DNA of 64,000 nucleotides, taken from assembly GCF_041260155.1 (NCBI RefSeq), contig NC_091932.1:10527304-10591303 (forward strand). Reading direction: 5' to 3'. This document shows, one piece after another, positions 10,031 to 20,785 of the stretch. How positions within the stretch are numbered: the first letter of the stretch is position 1; each line of letters begins with the position of its first letter. Both the position numbers and the translations under genes were made by a program. The DNA is from Ptychodera flava. Taxonomy: Eukaryota; Hemichordata; Enteropneusta; Ptychoderidae. The notes under the pieces are model-generated. The model was not told where the DNA came from. It did no database searches and saw nothing but the letters and a program-made list of their open reading frames with translations.

Positions 10031-12107
10031 CGCTTGGCGTCTGGTTTTTTTAAATAAAAACCTTACGTTGCATGTTCCAACCTCTACTGTTTGTAAACCG
10101 GTTTTCTTTGTCGCGATATAAGATCTCATTTTCTACCTTTCTATGATGAACGTAGGAGTTATCTAGCTCGCCAAGACGATCGATCACTTCGCTATTGCCC
10201 GCGCCCACTATGAATATGGAGGAGTTTACTGAACTTAATTCCTTCAATTGGACAGTAAGCCTAATTAGTCCATAGACTTCGCGCAGGTCCATGGTACACG
10301 AACAATATTAGAGTTTGATTTGAAAAAATAGTTACAAAAGAAACAGGAGGGGCTAATTGCAGATTCATCAGTGAGGACCCCCCCCCCCCCCACCTCCTCT
10401 TCTAGCTAAAGCACGGTGAATAAAGGAAGCAGATTGGTGCGTTACAGATCACACGTGCGCAGTACCTACAATGGCCCGCGCCCGGCTGTTCGCACCGACC
10501 GCAAACGTTTAACTCGGCGTAGATCAATAGTTGATTATTTGTCACTTGACACTGATCATATTTATGGCGTCCTTTATGTGACTTGTTGTTTTGTCATATA
10601 ATCGAAATGCTGAGGGTCTGCACACACCGTTTGAAATTTCAAAAATCAGAATTGAGCAAGCGCCCGTACATCGTGAAAAGCCCCTCAACCACCTGTTGAT
10701 GTTCCTGATGTTCCGTTGCCAGGACTTGATGTACGTGTTTCAATGAACACCTTGTCATGAGTGGTATTGGGGGCTGGGGCTCCCTTATAATTCTCTATCT
10801 GTAAACGCACGTTCTCCCGGGTGATAAACGGGCTCGAAAAAAAACTATGCAATTGGTGGTGGTGTATGTTGGGGGCAGCACTCACGTCTAATTCGGGTAC
10901 AGGTGTACTCTGGACAGCTCGATCGAATTATGTTTTTTTTCAGGAAAATCAAGTGTCAAGACTTTACGTTTCGGCCATGGTAAAATTAACGGTACACATG
11001 TGTACACCTATCGTATCGCAGTACCCCCGTACGATTAGCTTAGACTGTAAGAAGTTTGTGGGGTTAGGCCTTGTCTCCACAACGGTTGTGGGGCCGAAAT
11101 GCTGGACTCGATAATCGGATACATTATCAGTAATAATCAGATGACGTCACAAAATTCAGTGGTATTGACAATGTCCATCGCTTACCAAATGAAATATTTG
11201 GCTGCACTTGAATAGTTGTTGTCACTAAGCTTTTCGGACTTTCGGGTTAAAAACGTTCCTTGGCTGTGGAAATGCAGAATAACGCTTTTTTTATCCATGG
11301 CTCGTTGCTCGTATTGCTCTGACCACCCGCCACCGCTTCAAAGTGAAAGACGACATTTCGAGTTGGTCACGTGACTGAGCAATTTCTACATGAATTGCGG
11401 CATGCGGTGTTCCTGGACTCGTACGAGTAGGGGGAAGGGAAAATACCCTCTGACGTCACTTTTACTGGCTAGTATACACTCGTAATTTATCTATGCTCTC
11501 GACATATATATGGTATGCTCTGCTGAATACTGACCCCGGATAGTGACACAGAATTAACAAATAGTGTCATAAATATGGCTAGAAGTGTACACTAATGTCA
11601 GGGGGTATATTTTACGGTCTATATACCAAAAGAAAAAGTTCGAGGGAAAGGCCCGGCCACGTGACCTCGAGGGGAGTGTCGTCTGCAACTTTGAAACGTC
11701 CGTCGTTGGCTGGTCCCCGCCTCAGTGACAAGCACAAAGACGTGCTGCTTGTCTGGTCACGTGAGACGCAGTGATCAGCGAATGTCCGTCGGTGCATGCA
11801 GTGGTCATAGTGCGATGAGCAGGGGACGTTGAGAAAAGAAGCGAGAATAATTTTTTATTCCATCAGCGATAGAGCTTGAAGAGCAAAACAAGATTCAAGT
11901 AGCACCTAGGACGTCATTAGGTATGTTAACATTTTATTTCCCTTCCATGAATACGTAAAGGATTTGGAATTCTTTCTGTGCACACAGTTACCGTGTAACG
12001 ATGAATATATTGCTGTGCGTACATTAAAAATATCAAAATAACAACATACAAGGAGAAGCATGCACATGCGGCGTATCATGAAGAACTTTTGGTCTTAGTT
12101 ATTTGCA
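10031..12107. other. Non-coding stretch between foldback elements, copy 1
   Basis: No convincing gene. The stretch is more GC-rich than its surroundings and has a C10 run at about 10380. It also has CACGTG- and TGACGTCA-type words near 11130-11460 and at 11660-11765. Copy 2 (59.69-61.73 kb) matches with small indels. The segment at 11597-11690 resembles 22655-22770, so it may be a repeat or a promoter-like relic. Confidence 0.6.
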
Positions 12108-12839
12108 GCTTCTGTCGCAGGGAGCTCTTCCTCCTTGTTTATTTGTGTCTGTGTTTGTTTGTTTGTTTGTGTGTATGTGTTTGTGTTTGCTTAATTGTTA
12201 TTTTTAATAAAATAACAGCGAAAAGCTGTTTTCTTACATTTGTCAATAAAGAGCAGCTTATTTATATTTATTTTTATTTATTATTTATTTATTTATTTAT
12301 TTATTTATATGTATTTCCTATGGTTGGGTTAGGATTAGGCTTGAGTTGGGTAAGGGTTAGGATAAGGCTTAAGTTAGGGTAAGGGTTAGGGTTATGCTTA
12401 AGCTAGGGTTAGGGTTAGGGTTAGGGTTAGACGTAAGTCACTCCCTCTTAAGTCTAACCCTAACCCTAACCCTACGTCTAACCCTAACCCTAACCCTACG
12501 TCTAACCCTAACCCGAACCCGAACCCTAACTTAAGCCCAAACCCCACCTTAACCCTAACCCTAACTTAAGCCCAAACCCTACTTTAACCCTAACCTTTAC
12601 TTAAGCCTAACCCTAACACTAACCGTCGGAAATACATATAAACAAACAAAAAACAAACAAACAAACAAACAAACAAACAAACAAACAAATAAATAAACTG
12701 CTCTTTATTGACAAATATTAACAAAACAGCTTTTCGCTGTTATTTCATTAACAATAACAAATAAGCAAACACAATCACGTACACACAAACAAACACAGAC
12801 ACAAATAAACAAGAAGGAAGAGCTCCCTGTGCTTCTGTA
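12108..12839. repeat. Foldback element with inverted telomere-like repeats, copy 1
   Basis: Nested inverted structure. The outer arms (CAGGGAGCTCTTCC...TTGTTTATTTGTG at 12108-12310; inverted at 12655-12839) enclose TTTA/AAAC microsatellites. These enclose TTAGGG-type repeats at about 12325-12430 and CCCTAA-type repeats at about 12452-12624, meeting head-to-head around ACGTAAGTCACTCCCTCTTAAG. The telomere-like units are imperfect and mixed with variants. Copy 2 is at 61733-62467. Confidence 0.85.
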
Positions 12840-13067
12840 AGACTGGATCCAGGACACTTTGATGTAAATGGTATTTTAAAATACGCTTATTTTACATTTA
12901 TATTTCAGCAAACTAAAGCAATTCATCTTATTTCCATAATCTATAATAATAGTGCGATTTATACTACATATACACGTCTGTAAGTCACGGGAGTTGCTCT
13001 TGCTTTTATAAGTTCCGATTCTTTGGTTTAAAGAAACATGCTCAACGAACACATGATATACAAATAA

Positions 13068-13279
13068 CACAATTGGGACTAATTTGGGGTAATTGGATTT
13101 TCATATTTTGCAAATTTCTCAAAAGTGTTAGGTGTCATATAGCTGAATGTTGCAGTATCGCAAATGACTCATAAAACCAAGTGTGAAATATAAAAAGAAA
13201 AGCAGATGAGATAACATTTGTAGATTACATCGACATTACTGCACTATCCAATTATCCCAAACTATAGTTCCAATTGTGT
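13068..13279. mobile_element. MITE-like element, ACACAATTGG subfamily
   Basis: Ends ACACAATTGGGACTAATTTGGGGTAATTGG and CCAATTATCCCAAACTATAGTTCCAATTGTGT are inverted. The element is flanked by TAA on both sides (13065-13067 and 13280-13282), compatible with a TA or TAA target duplication (Tc1/mariner-like or PIF/Harbinger-like). Copies at 14989-15201 and 62674-62891 are duplicates of the host segment. Confidence 0.75.
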
Positions 13280-13938
13280 TAAATTGATTTTGGGCAACAA
13301 GTTTTTAGAAGTGTGGCTCTAAGTGATTAAGAGTATAAGAGGTTTACATTTATGGCTAGAATTGCTGGGAAAAAGATAACTCTATATTCATGGGATTCAC
13401 TATGTAACAAAGTGATCTGGGAATGTTTTATCATATCCCAATTTCTTGATAACATGCAACTTGGCTATTAATACATGTAATATTAAAGTTTGATATTTCT
13501 GCAATACCTGCAGCTTTTGGACCGGCAATTCAATATGCGGCTTGTGTATTTTGCCCGCATATAAAGGCAACAGCTGCGAAACTTATCATACAGCCCACGA
13601 CAACAACTATTGCAGCTACGTTTCAATACATGTCGCGCATAAACAAGACAAATTTCATGACACAGACAACTATGCACCTGAAGAAGTTACGATAACCAAT
13701 CTTTTACCTTTCCTCGCCACAGGTGTCCTACTGTTGCTTACCGTCGTTAGAGGGACGCATTTGTCCTCGTAATTAAATAACATATCCAACTTAAATAATG
13801 TCGGCAAATTTTAAATAATGGAAATCCTTGTTAAAGTAAACAATTAAATCTTATTCGTAACTTTATACGTTTCGTGTAACTAGTACGATTGTCAGCTATT
13901 GGTAAATGTTCTTCTCCCTCTGGGATGTACTACAACTG

Positions 13939-14133
13939 TCATTCAACTCTTGTTGTGTCAGTGTCAGAATTTTCTCTCACATTTGACCTATTTCTCATCT
14001 CAATCCTTTCCTTGCCGACTTCGCTCTCAACGTCGTAAACGGATGGCGAAACACGAGACCAATTGTTATTGGCACTGCTGCATCGGATGCAGGCGATGAC
14101 TGTCTGTTTTGCCATGGCCCGGAAAGCCCCATT
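13939..14133 (-). pseudogene. GPCR C-terminal fragment (duplicated tail only)
   Basis: The minus-strand frame reads ..MNGAFRAMAKQTV and continues about 65 residues to a stop at 13939, ending TDTTRVE. It is the cytoplasmic tail of the GPCR at 16023-16925, detached from the receptor by a local duplication. It keeps the bases that join transmembrane helix 7 to the tail, which have been lost at the full-length copy near 16055. It therefore shows what the tail looked like before that loss. It has no transmembrane part and no start, so it is a fragment. Confidence 0.8.
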
Positions 14134-14137
14134 CATT

Positions 14138-14765
14138 CGTCTATGTTTTTTTCAGATTAAGGAACACTTGATGATGATGATGACTGTGATGATCACCATC
14201 ATATCATGATCATGTGATGAAGATCATTATAATGATCATAAAGATGACGACGACGACAATGATGAAGATGACCAAGCAAGACAGAAGGAAAAAAGAAGAG
14301 AGCAGAAATGTGACAATGATTGAAAATCCCATAAAGAGTAAACACTCTTAAATTAAACAAGTCGATCTCTTTCCAAGTACTAAGTCCCTAGGGAGATGGA
14401 CAGGATAGTGTTTTCATCTTGTAGGAAAGGAAGGGTCTACTTGATTGCAATTGTGGAATTGGATAAAAAATTGTCGTATCATCATAGGGAACCTGGAAAT
14501 CTGGTTGTTGTTGTTGTTATTGTTGTTGTTATTGTTGTTATTGTTGTGTGTATGTTATTTACGTTTATTAGTCATGTTGTTATTATTGTTTTTGTTGTTG
14601 TTGAATAATAAAATTCAACGAAGATAACTGCCGTATTATGTTTCAAACGTAATGTAGATGCCATAAGAAACGCTGCAAGGACACTTATTCGACCCTATGC
14701 ATGCCAACGTACGTACACTCTCTTCATGAAGGTTGGGGACTCGATCCAGGGATCGAGTTTCTTCA
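14138..14765. repeat. Partial duplicate of the 8966-9672 block
   Basis: GATGATGATGACTG..., the GGACAGGATAGTGTTTTC segment and a single arm of the TTG foldback element match 8966-9672 and 58740-59345. It joins the duplicated GPCR flank at about 14765. It lacks the 47-bp hairpin. Confidence 0.85.
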
Positions 14766-16022
14766 CGGATCCAGGACACTTTGATGTAAATGTTATTTCA
14801 AAATACGCTTATTTTTCATTTATATTTCAGCAAACTAAAGCAATTCATCTTATTTCAATTATTTATAATAATAGTGCGATTTATACTACATATTCACGTC
14901 TGTAAGTCACGGGAGTTGCTTTTGCTTTTATAAGTTCCGATTCTTTGGTTTAAAGAAACATGCTCAAAGAACACATGATATACAAATAACACAATTGGGA
15001 TTAATTTGGGGTAATTGGATTTTCATATTTTGCAAATTTCTCAAAAGTGTTAGGTGCCATATAGCTGAATGTTGTAGTATCGCAAATTACTCATAAAACC
15101 AAGTGTGAAATATAAAAAGAAAAGCAGATGAGCTTACATTTGTAGATTAAATCGACATTACTGCACTATCCAATTATCCCAAACTATAGTTCCAATTGTG
15201 TTAAATTGATTTTGGGCAACAAGTTTTTAGAAGTGTGGCTCTAAGTGATTAAGAGTATAAGAGGTTTACATTTATGGCTAGAATTGCTGGGAAAAAGATA
15301 ACTCTATATTCATGGGATTCACTATGTAACAAAGTGATCTGGGAATGTTTTATCATATCCCAATTTCTTGATAACATGCAACTTGGCTATTAATACATGT
15401 AATATTAAAGTTTGATATTTCTGCAATACCTGCAGCTTTTGGACCGGCAATTCAATATGCGGCTTGTGTATTTTGCCCGCATATAAAGGCAACAGCTGCG
15501 AAACTTATCATACAGCCTATGACAACAACTATTGCAGCTACATTTCAATACATGTCGCGCATAAATAAGACAAATTTTCATGACACAGACAACTATGCAC
15601 CTGAAGAAGTTACGATAACCAATCTTTTACCTTTCCTCGCCACAGGTGTCCTACTGTTGCTTACCGTCGTTAGAGGGACGCATTTGCCCTCGTAATTAAA
15701 TAATAGCTTATCCAACTTAAATAATGTCGGCAAATTTTAAATAAGGGAAATCCTTGTTAAAGTAAACAATTAAATCTCATTCGCAACTTTATACGTTTCG
15801 TATAACTAGTACGATTGTCAGCTATTGGTAAATGTTCTTCTCCCTCTGGGATGTACTACAACTGTCATTCAACTCTTGTTGTGTCAGTGTCAGAATTTTC
15901 TCTCACATTTGACCTATTTCTCATCTCAATCCTTTCCTTGCCGACTTCGCTCTCAACGTCGTAAACGGATGGCGAAACACGAGACCAATTGTTATTGGCA
16001 CTGCTGCACCGGATGCAGGCGA
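14766..16022. repeat. Local duplicate of the GPCR 3' flank (second copy)
   Basis: Second copy of 12843-14137, this one still attached to the receptor. It contains the MITE at 14989-15201 and the region coding the GPCR tail in another frame (15865-16055, minus strand). Confidence 0.85.
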
Positions 16023-16925
16023 TCACTGTCTGTTTTGCCATAGCCCGGAAAGCCGGATTAGCACGTTTAAAATGCTGCTTGAAGCGCCGAGCCATACCAT
16101 ACTGAAGACTGTCCATGGAGTTGCGCCTCCATGGAACACCCTCATAGAGTTAATGGTGGTTATCACTGCGTACGGATACCAGGACACTTGGAAACCTCCA
16201 CACACCACCAGAAACATTCTGGCAGCTTTCATATTTCGCCAGTCTGACATCATGAGTCTAGTTGTGCTATTTCGATTCGTTACGTCGTCCCTGTTCGACA
16301 ACTGACTGCTGATCTGACGGGAGTGCACCCATGAAATCCGCATAATTCGTACATATATAACTATGATGACAATCGATGGAAGAAAGACCAGAACAGTCAT
16401 CGACACGGTCGTTATCACTTCAAAGTCGGTACTGCCGTACCTTGGGTAGCATATGTAGGCATGCTTGAGGTAGCCGTAAAACTGTTCGTGCGCTGCACCG
16501 AGAATGACGGCGTGAAGTTCAAGAACAATCCATTTGATGATGATGAGAGTGATTACACGACGGTGGGTGAACCATCGAAGATACCTGAAAGGCAAGATGA
16601 TGGCCAGAAATCTTAGCACGCTGATGAGCAGCAGAGACGCTATCGATGCCGACAAGAACACATGGAGCTGGATGGCGCAGAATACGCACCAGCCGTTGCC
16701 ATAAACCCAGTTTGTCGTGATGGCAACGGGGATGGAGAAAACACCGAAGATGCCGACTCCGAGATCGGAAAAGGCCAGCGATATCATGAAGCAACAGGTC
16801 GTCACAGGAATCTTGTTAGTTCGTGATAAAACGATGATGTTGATGATGTTGCCGAATATGGCAAGAGTGCATACGGTGCAGACAATTGTCGTTTGGATAA
16901 ATCGGTCAATGTGAACGGGATCCAT
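16023..16925 (-). CDS. Rhodopsin-like (class A) G-protein-coupled receptor, truncated after helix 7
   Basis: A 300-residue single-exon receptor, with ATG at 16925-16923 in a good context (G at -3 and +4). The open frame upstream has no ATG. Visible family marks: GN in helix 1 (N26), LAFSDL in helix 2 (D54), C80 and C159 for the extracellular disulfide, SWYP in helix 6 (W249, P251) and N287 of helix 7. The DRY motif at the end of helix 3 is Leu-Arg-Phe (104-106). Helix 7 reads NVLI rather than NPxxY. Compared with copy 2 and the 14.1-kb fragment, a net loss of bases near 16055 shifts the frame after I290. The Tyr of the helix 7 motif and the tail are therefore replaced by ten unrelated residues. 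The ligand is unknown. The GAIN genes flank it: one ends upstream in the window and one starts 3.8 kb beyond its ATG. Confidence 0.85.
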   Translation of the reverse strand: MDPVHIDRFIQTTIVCTVCTLAIFGNIINIIVLSRTNKIPVTTCCFMISLAFSDLGVGIFGVFSIPVAITTNWVYGNGWCVFCAIQLHVFLSASIASLLLISVLRFLAIILPFRYLRWFTHRRVITLIIIKWIVLELHAVILGAAHEQFYGYLKHAYICYPRYGSTDFEVITTVSMTVLVFLPSIVIIVIYVRIMRISWVHSRQISSQLSNRDDVTNRNSTTRLMMSDWRNMKAARMFLVVCGGFQVSWYPYAVITTINSMRVFHGGATPWTVFSMVWLGASSSILNVLIRLSGLWQNRQ

Positions 16926-19900
16926 ATCAACCACGTCGAGATATATGATATTCTCCAGGTCCTTTTTCAATAATCGCAATAAGATAAATGAATGTAAATT
17001 ACAAGATATATCAATTTCTCTTGAACGGCTCAATGTGTTTTACAGCTCGAAATAACTTGTTTTACAATGTTTTGGTCCATGGAATCGCGGGATCTGCATC
17101 ACACGTGGTGGTTGTTCATTGCATCTGAGTCCCGGTGTACAAACTCTCTGGTCTATCGTCGGTTTGATTCCGAGAAAATCTTTGAAGCAGAATCCAATAT
17201 GTTAAGTACCACTTGTTGCCTTGGTTGGTACATGTACGTTTGGAAAGTGAACAGATGCGGCTTTTCAGATTTGGCAAGGTCAACCTGGTCATAGACGTTT
17301 TACGCATGCCCTTTTAATTTTAGGCGTGCACGAGTGGAGGCTATTGTAAACAGGTACGACCTGACTATAAAATTAAACGTCTCGATGAAGTTTCGTTGAA
17401 TAAAACACAATCTCTTTACAAGGACGGATGGGGCGGAGCGGGAATGGTAAAGTGTTAGCCTTCGGATTGACAGCACTTGAGTATTAATTATTGCAACATG
17501 GGTTAGTTAACAACCTGCCTGAGTTTCCGGAATGATTTTTCACAACATGTGAAAAAGCGCATCGTGATATGTGTGATAACAGTAGCAAAAATCACTGCAA
17601 CAAATCACCATGACTATATATCGAGGATTTAAGTATTATTAATGGCTTGTTACTTCGGCATATTTGCTTTTGAAAGTGAGTAGCACCTAAAAGGCACCTG
17701 TCAGCTTACAATGATTCACATCACAGCTCCCTATAGGTCGACGAGTAAAATACCCTATCTTTCACTATGCCAAGAATTTAGGTATATTTACCTATCACCT
17801 GTAAACATCTCGCGAAGTATACTATACAAAATCACCAACAGAGGCACAGATCATGATGATTATCTGATATTTGTTGATATTATGTTCAATTCTGGTTGTG
17901 AGTTCTCCATTGCAGAATTATGACGTTTTTCACTGAACAAAACATGTCTATGTGGTTGTGTCATCACTGGATTCATTTTGAGAATGATGTAATTTTTGAT
18001 GGAAGTTTGTTGTTTATCTTATAAACTACAGCATACCAATAAATGCCAAAACGATATTTTTGTGGAAATTTGCAGGGACAGTAATTTCACATAAAATTAA
18101 CATCTTCACAAATTAACTGAGTGCAGAAGTGGAATCGTGTGAAGGCCTCTGTGAACTGATGTTTGTACTCAGAAATCGATCTAAAAAGCCATTTCCAACA
18201 GGCATTGTTACAAAGCCATACCAGAAACAATATCATTGTTTTGCAATATAACTGATAAGCGCACAGATATTGTTAGTTTTATATTTGGAATATATCCAAA
18301 CTTTTCTCATAGCCTCCCATGCATAGCAGATCAACATTTTCCGTGAAATTCCAAAATCAAATTTCTTGTGCACATATACACTTGTACCCATCCTATTCTA
18401 ATCAAGTACATTTATATCAGTTATCAAGCGTCTATAGATGTACAAATATTGCTAGTTTTATACTGGGAAAATGTTCATAGTATTTTCATAGCAGATCATG
18501 TGTTCAGAATCAACATGTTCGATGAAATCCAAAAATACAATTTTTTGTACACACATTGCAACTAAGTCTTTCTACTTCCCACTTCAAGCAAAGTACATTA
18601 ACATCACTTACAAAACATGTATAAAAGTACAGATATGCTTGCTTTGAGGGGGAATTTTATTAAAAGTTTGCCCAATCGACTCCAATGTATTATGATTTGA
18701 TTATTTTGGACAAATCACTACATGGGCCATATCTCGGGTTCAAAGAGTTGCGCAAAAAATGCTGACCCTCTCGAAAAGGCACGTGTCTGAAGACCTCAAA
18801 GTTGTCCCCGACTTCATAGTGGTCCCCATCCTAAATATACGGTAAGATAGGGGGTTAAACTCAAGTCTGACGACACCTACCGCATAATCGACGCTTTTGT
18901 TGTGACATGGACGTTTCTGATGTAATATCAGCTGCTATCTGTTACCTAAAGTTGGGAAAAATGTACAAAATAAGGGCTGAGCACACAATTAACAATAGGG
19001 AGGGCCAGTGTCTATATCAATCATGACTTATCTATAAAATGACTCATTTGAAGTCATGTCGACATTATGAAGTCATTCTAATCTCTGATCTTAAATACAT
19101 AAACGGATATGAAATACAATTTGCAGTAGTGCTGTGGCGTATCAATTGCGCTTGGGGCCCAAATTCATCGCCACAATCCAGCCCAAAGACACTTTTGGTA
19201 GTTTACTTCGACCGGGACCATAACACTGTTCGGTTCCTCACGACCCATTGTCTACTTCTGCTAGCTACCTCGATAATATAAACATGTATTTTCAACCATT
19301 TTCCAGTGAGCCGACGTCCACGAACTCTCCAACGTTTGCCTTCTCGCGTAAAACGTATTGAATACGTTTGTTCTGTCAAAAGTTCAGAACTGAGCAGAAA
19401 CAGTCGACGGCTCTTAAAAAGGGTTGAAATTAGATGTTGCCACATTCGACATAATCAACGGAAGAAGGATAATCAGAGATAAAGTAGGTACATGTTCATT
19501 TATTCAAGGACTAAGCTATTTCATTATTTTGCGAAGTAAATTAAAAAACAGATTGGTGTCGTAGTAAACTACGGAAAAGGTCTATGGACAGATTAGCAGC
19601 GTGTGAAATGTCATGACCCTTCAAAGCCACTTGCGCGAATAATCATTCATTCCCAAAAAACACCAGCCTTTCCAATTGTAATTTCTATCCAGTCTGTCAC
19701 ACAACTCGTTCAGATTGTTCATTCATCATAAACTTAGCAATGTAAAATGTAACCCTCCCCAGGGCTAAGTTCATAAAATATCACCCTTCCCCAGGGCAAT
19801 TCAAGTTTGTAAAATGTGACCCTCACATAATTTCTCCGACCGATCCCCTCATAATATCTGAAAGCTCCCTAATGGTGATAGACCACCGCACGGCGGACAC

Positions 19901-20736
19901 TGACCACAGTAAAACTTTTATCATGTAGAGCTCATAAACATAAAGTGCGAGGGTGTTCAGTAATGGATATGAAACCTCCCCGGTTATAGTACAACTAACA
20001 TATTTCGGGAAGTAATTACTGAGCAATGCTTGTGTGTGCACGCGCAAGATGCGCAAGATTTCCTGCGTTAACTGTCGTCATTACCCTTGTTCTTGAAATA
20101 TACATTGTTGGTATTGTGTAACGGCAAAAATATGCTTAACTCTGTGATGCATCTTTACACGTTGGGGCCTCGTCTAACTGACGCGGTGCTCTTACATGTC
20201 AAATAATATTTTGTTAGGCTTGACTTGTATAAATTACTCTCCTGGGAAATTCGTTTTCGACAGTGACCTCATCCTTTAATTCCAAACGTCGCTTGCTTGC
20301 CTTCTCTCATCATTACCGCTGTATTAAAAACATGTTTTGTTGAACGAAGCTTAATTGGCTCTGCAGCGCGAAGTTGAAAAAGAGACTGCAAAATGATCAA
20401 TCGTTTGTCCCTTTCAATATGAGGCACTCACAATTGTTGTCTTTCAAAGACTCTGTCGTAGAATATATAATTCAAATACCTTTGAGAATACAGCAATTTT
20501 CAAAACAAACGATCAGATTGGTTGATTGTCGTTTTCAATTCTAAGCAAGTAGGTGAATGTTTTATTTAAGGGCATAGCCCTGTGTTTCTCAGGGAATAAG
20601 AAACTCTGCATGTACGGGTTTGTTGGTGCTTAAATAAGTAATCAAATCGGTTTGGAAAAGCTGCAGGACAGCAGAAGAATCTGCCGTTTGTCGGTCCGGT
20701 AAAAAGAAGAATCGAGGTGACCTGGTATTGATAAAT
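16926..20736. other. Head-to-head intergenic region between GPCR and GAIN gene
   Basis: About 3.8 kb separates the GPCR start (minus strand) from the first coding exon of the GAIN gene (plus strand). No convincing coding region. At 18.23-18.65 kb a roughly 180-190-bp unit (AGATATTGTTAGTTTTATA and variants) recurs about three times with divergence. Divergent transcription from a shared region is possible, but I see no clear core promoter elements. Confidence 0.6.
18230..18660. repeat. Diverged ~185-bp tandem repeat
   Basis: Words such as CAGATATTGTTAGTTTTATA (about 18255), CAAATATTGCTAGTTTTATA (about 18441) and CAGATATGCTTGCTTTGAG (about 18628) sit in matching contexts at intervals of about 185-190 bases. 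Confidence 0.55.
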
Positions 20737-20785
20737 ATGCTTGTGTCGTCGGTATTTTTATGGCAGTTTTATCTGAATGTCTACG
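20737..20785 (+). CDS. Exon 1: signal peptide of the GAIN protein
   Basis: ATG opens a 16-codon hydrophobic stretch (MLVSSVFLWQFYLNVY) ending in a phase-1 donor (G then GTAGGT). The next exon begins in the matching phase. Chosen from hydrophobicity, donor quality and phase. No other candidate start was found between here and 25050, but an untranslated or alternative first exon cannot be excluded. Confidence 0.55.

Larger units (their letters stand above)
12843..14137. repeat. Local duplicate of the GPCR 3' flank and C-tail (first copy)
   Basis: Matches 14766-16062 at an offset of about 1924, and matches 62468-63778 in copy 2. It ends abruptly at 14131-14137, where the GPCR sequence joins a partial copy of the 8966-9672 block through a few bases of shared sequence. 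In copy 2 the flank continues straight into the GPCR. Confidence 0.85.
1..16400. repeat. Copy 1 of a ~50-kb tandem segmental duplication (left edge outside window)
   Basis: This stretch aligns collinearly with 51.17-64.0 kb. The offset is 51169 at position 15, 50259 from 2.4 to 4 kb, and about 47720 near 16 kb, so it drifts only through discrete insertions and deletions. By eye the aligned parts differ by a few percent. The copy starts before base 1, inside a LINE, and homology continues into the GPCR gene until copy 2 leaves the window. Copy-specific differences include the TTAA element at 572-1427, the segment at 6735-7392, a 47-bp hairpin at 9260 and the extra block at 12843-14765. Confidence 0.9.

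Noticed and set aside
9227-10129. Poly-Val and poly-Leu open frames
   Set aside because: They come from TTG/CAA triplet runs in foldback arms.
12325-12626. Chromosome end or telomere fusion
   Set aside because: The telomere-like repeats are short, variant-rich and bracketed by unique inverted arms, and the same structure recurs in copy 2.
16926-17033. Longer N-terminus for the GPCR
   Set aside because: The extension has no ATG; the frame starts at TTG, and the first ATG with a good context is at 16925.
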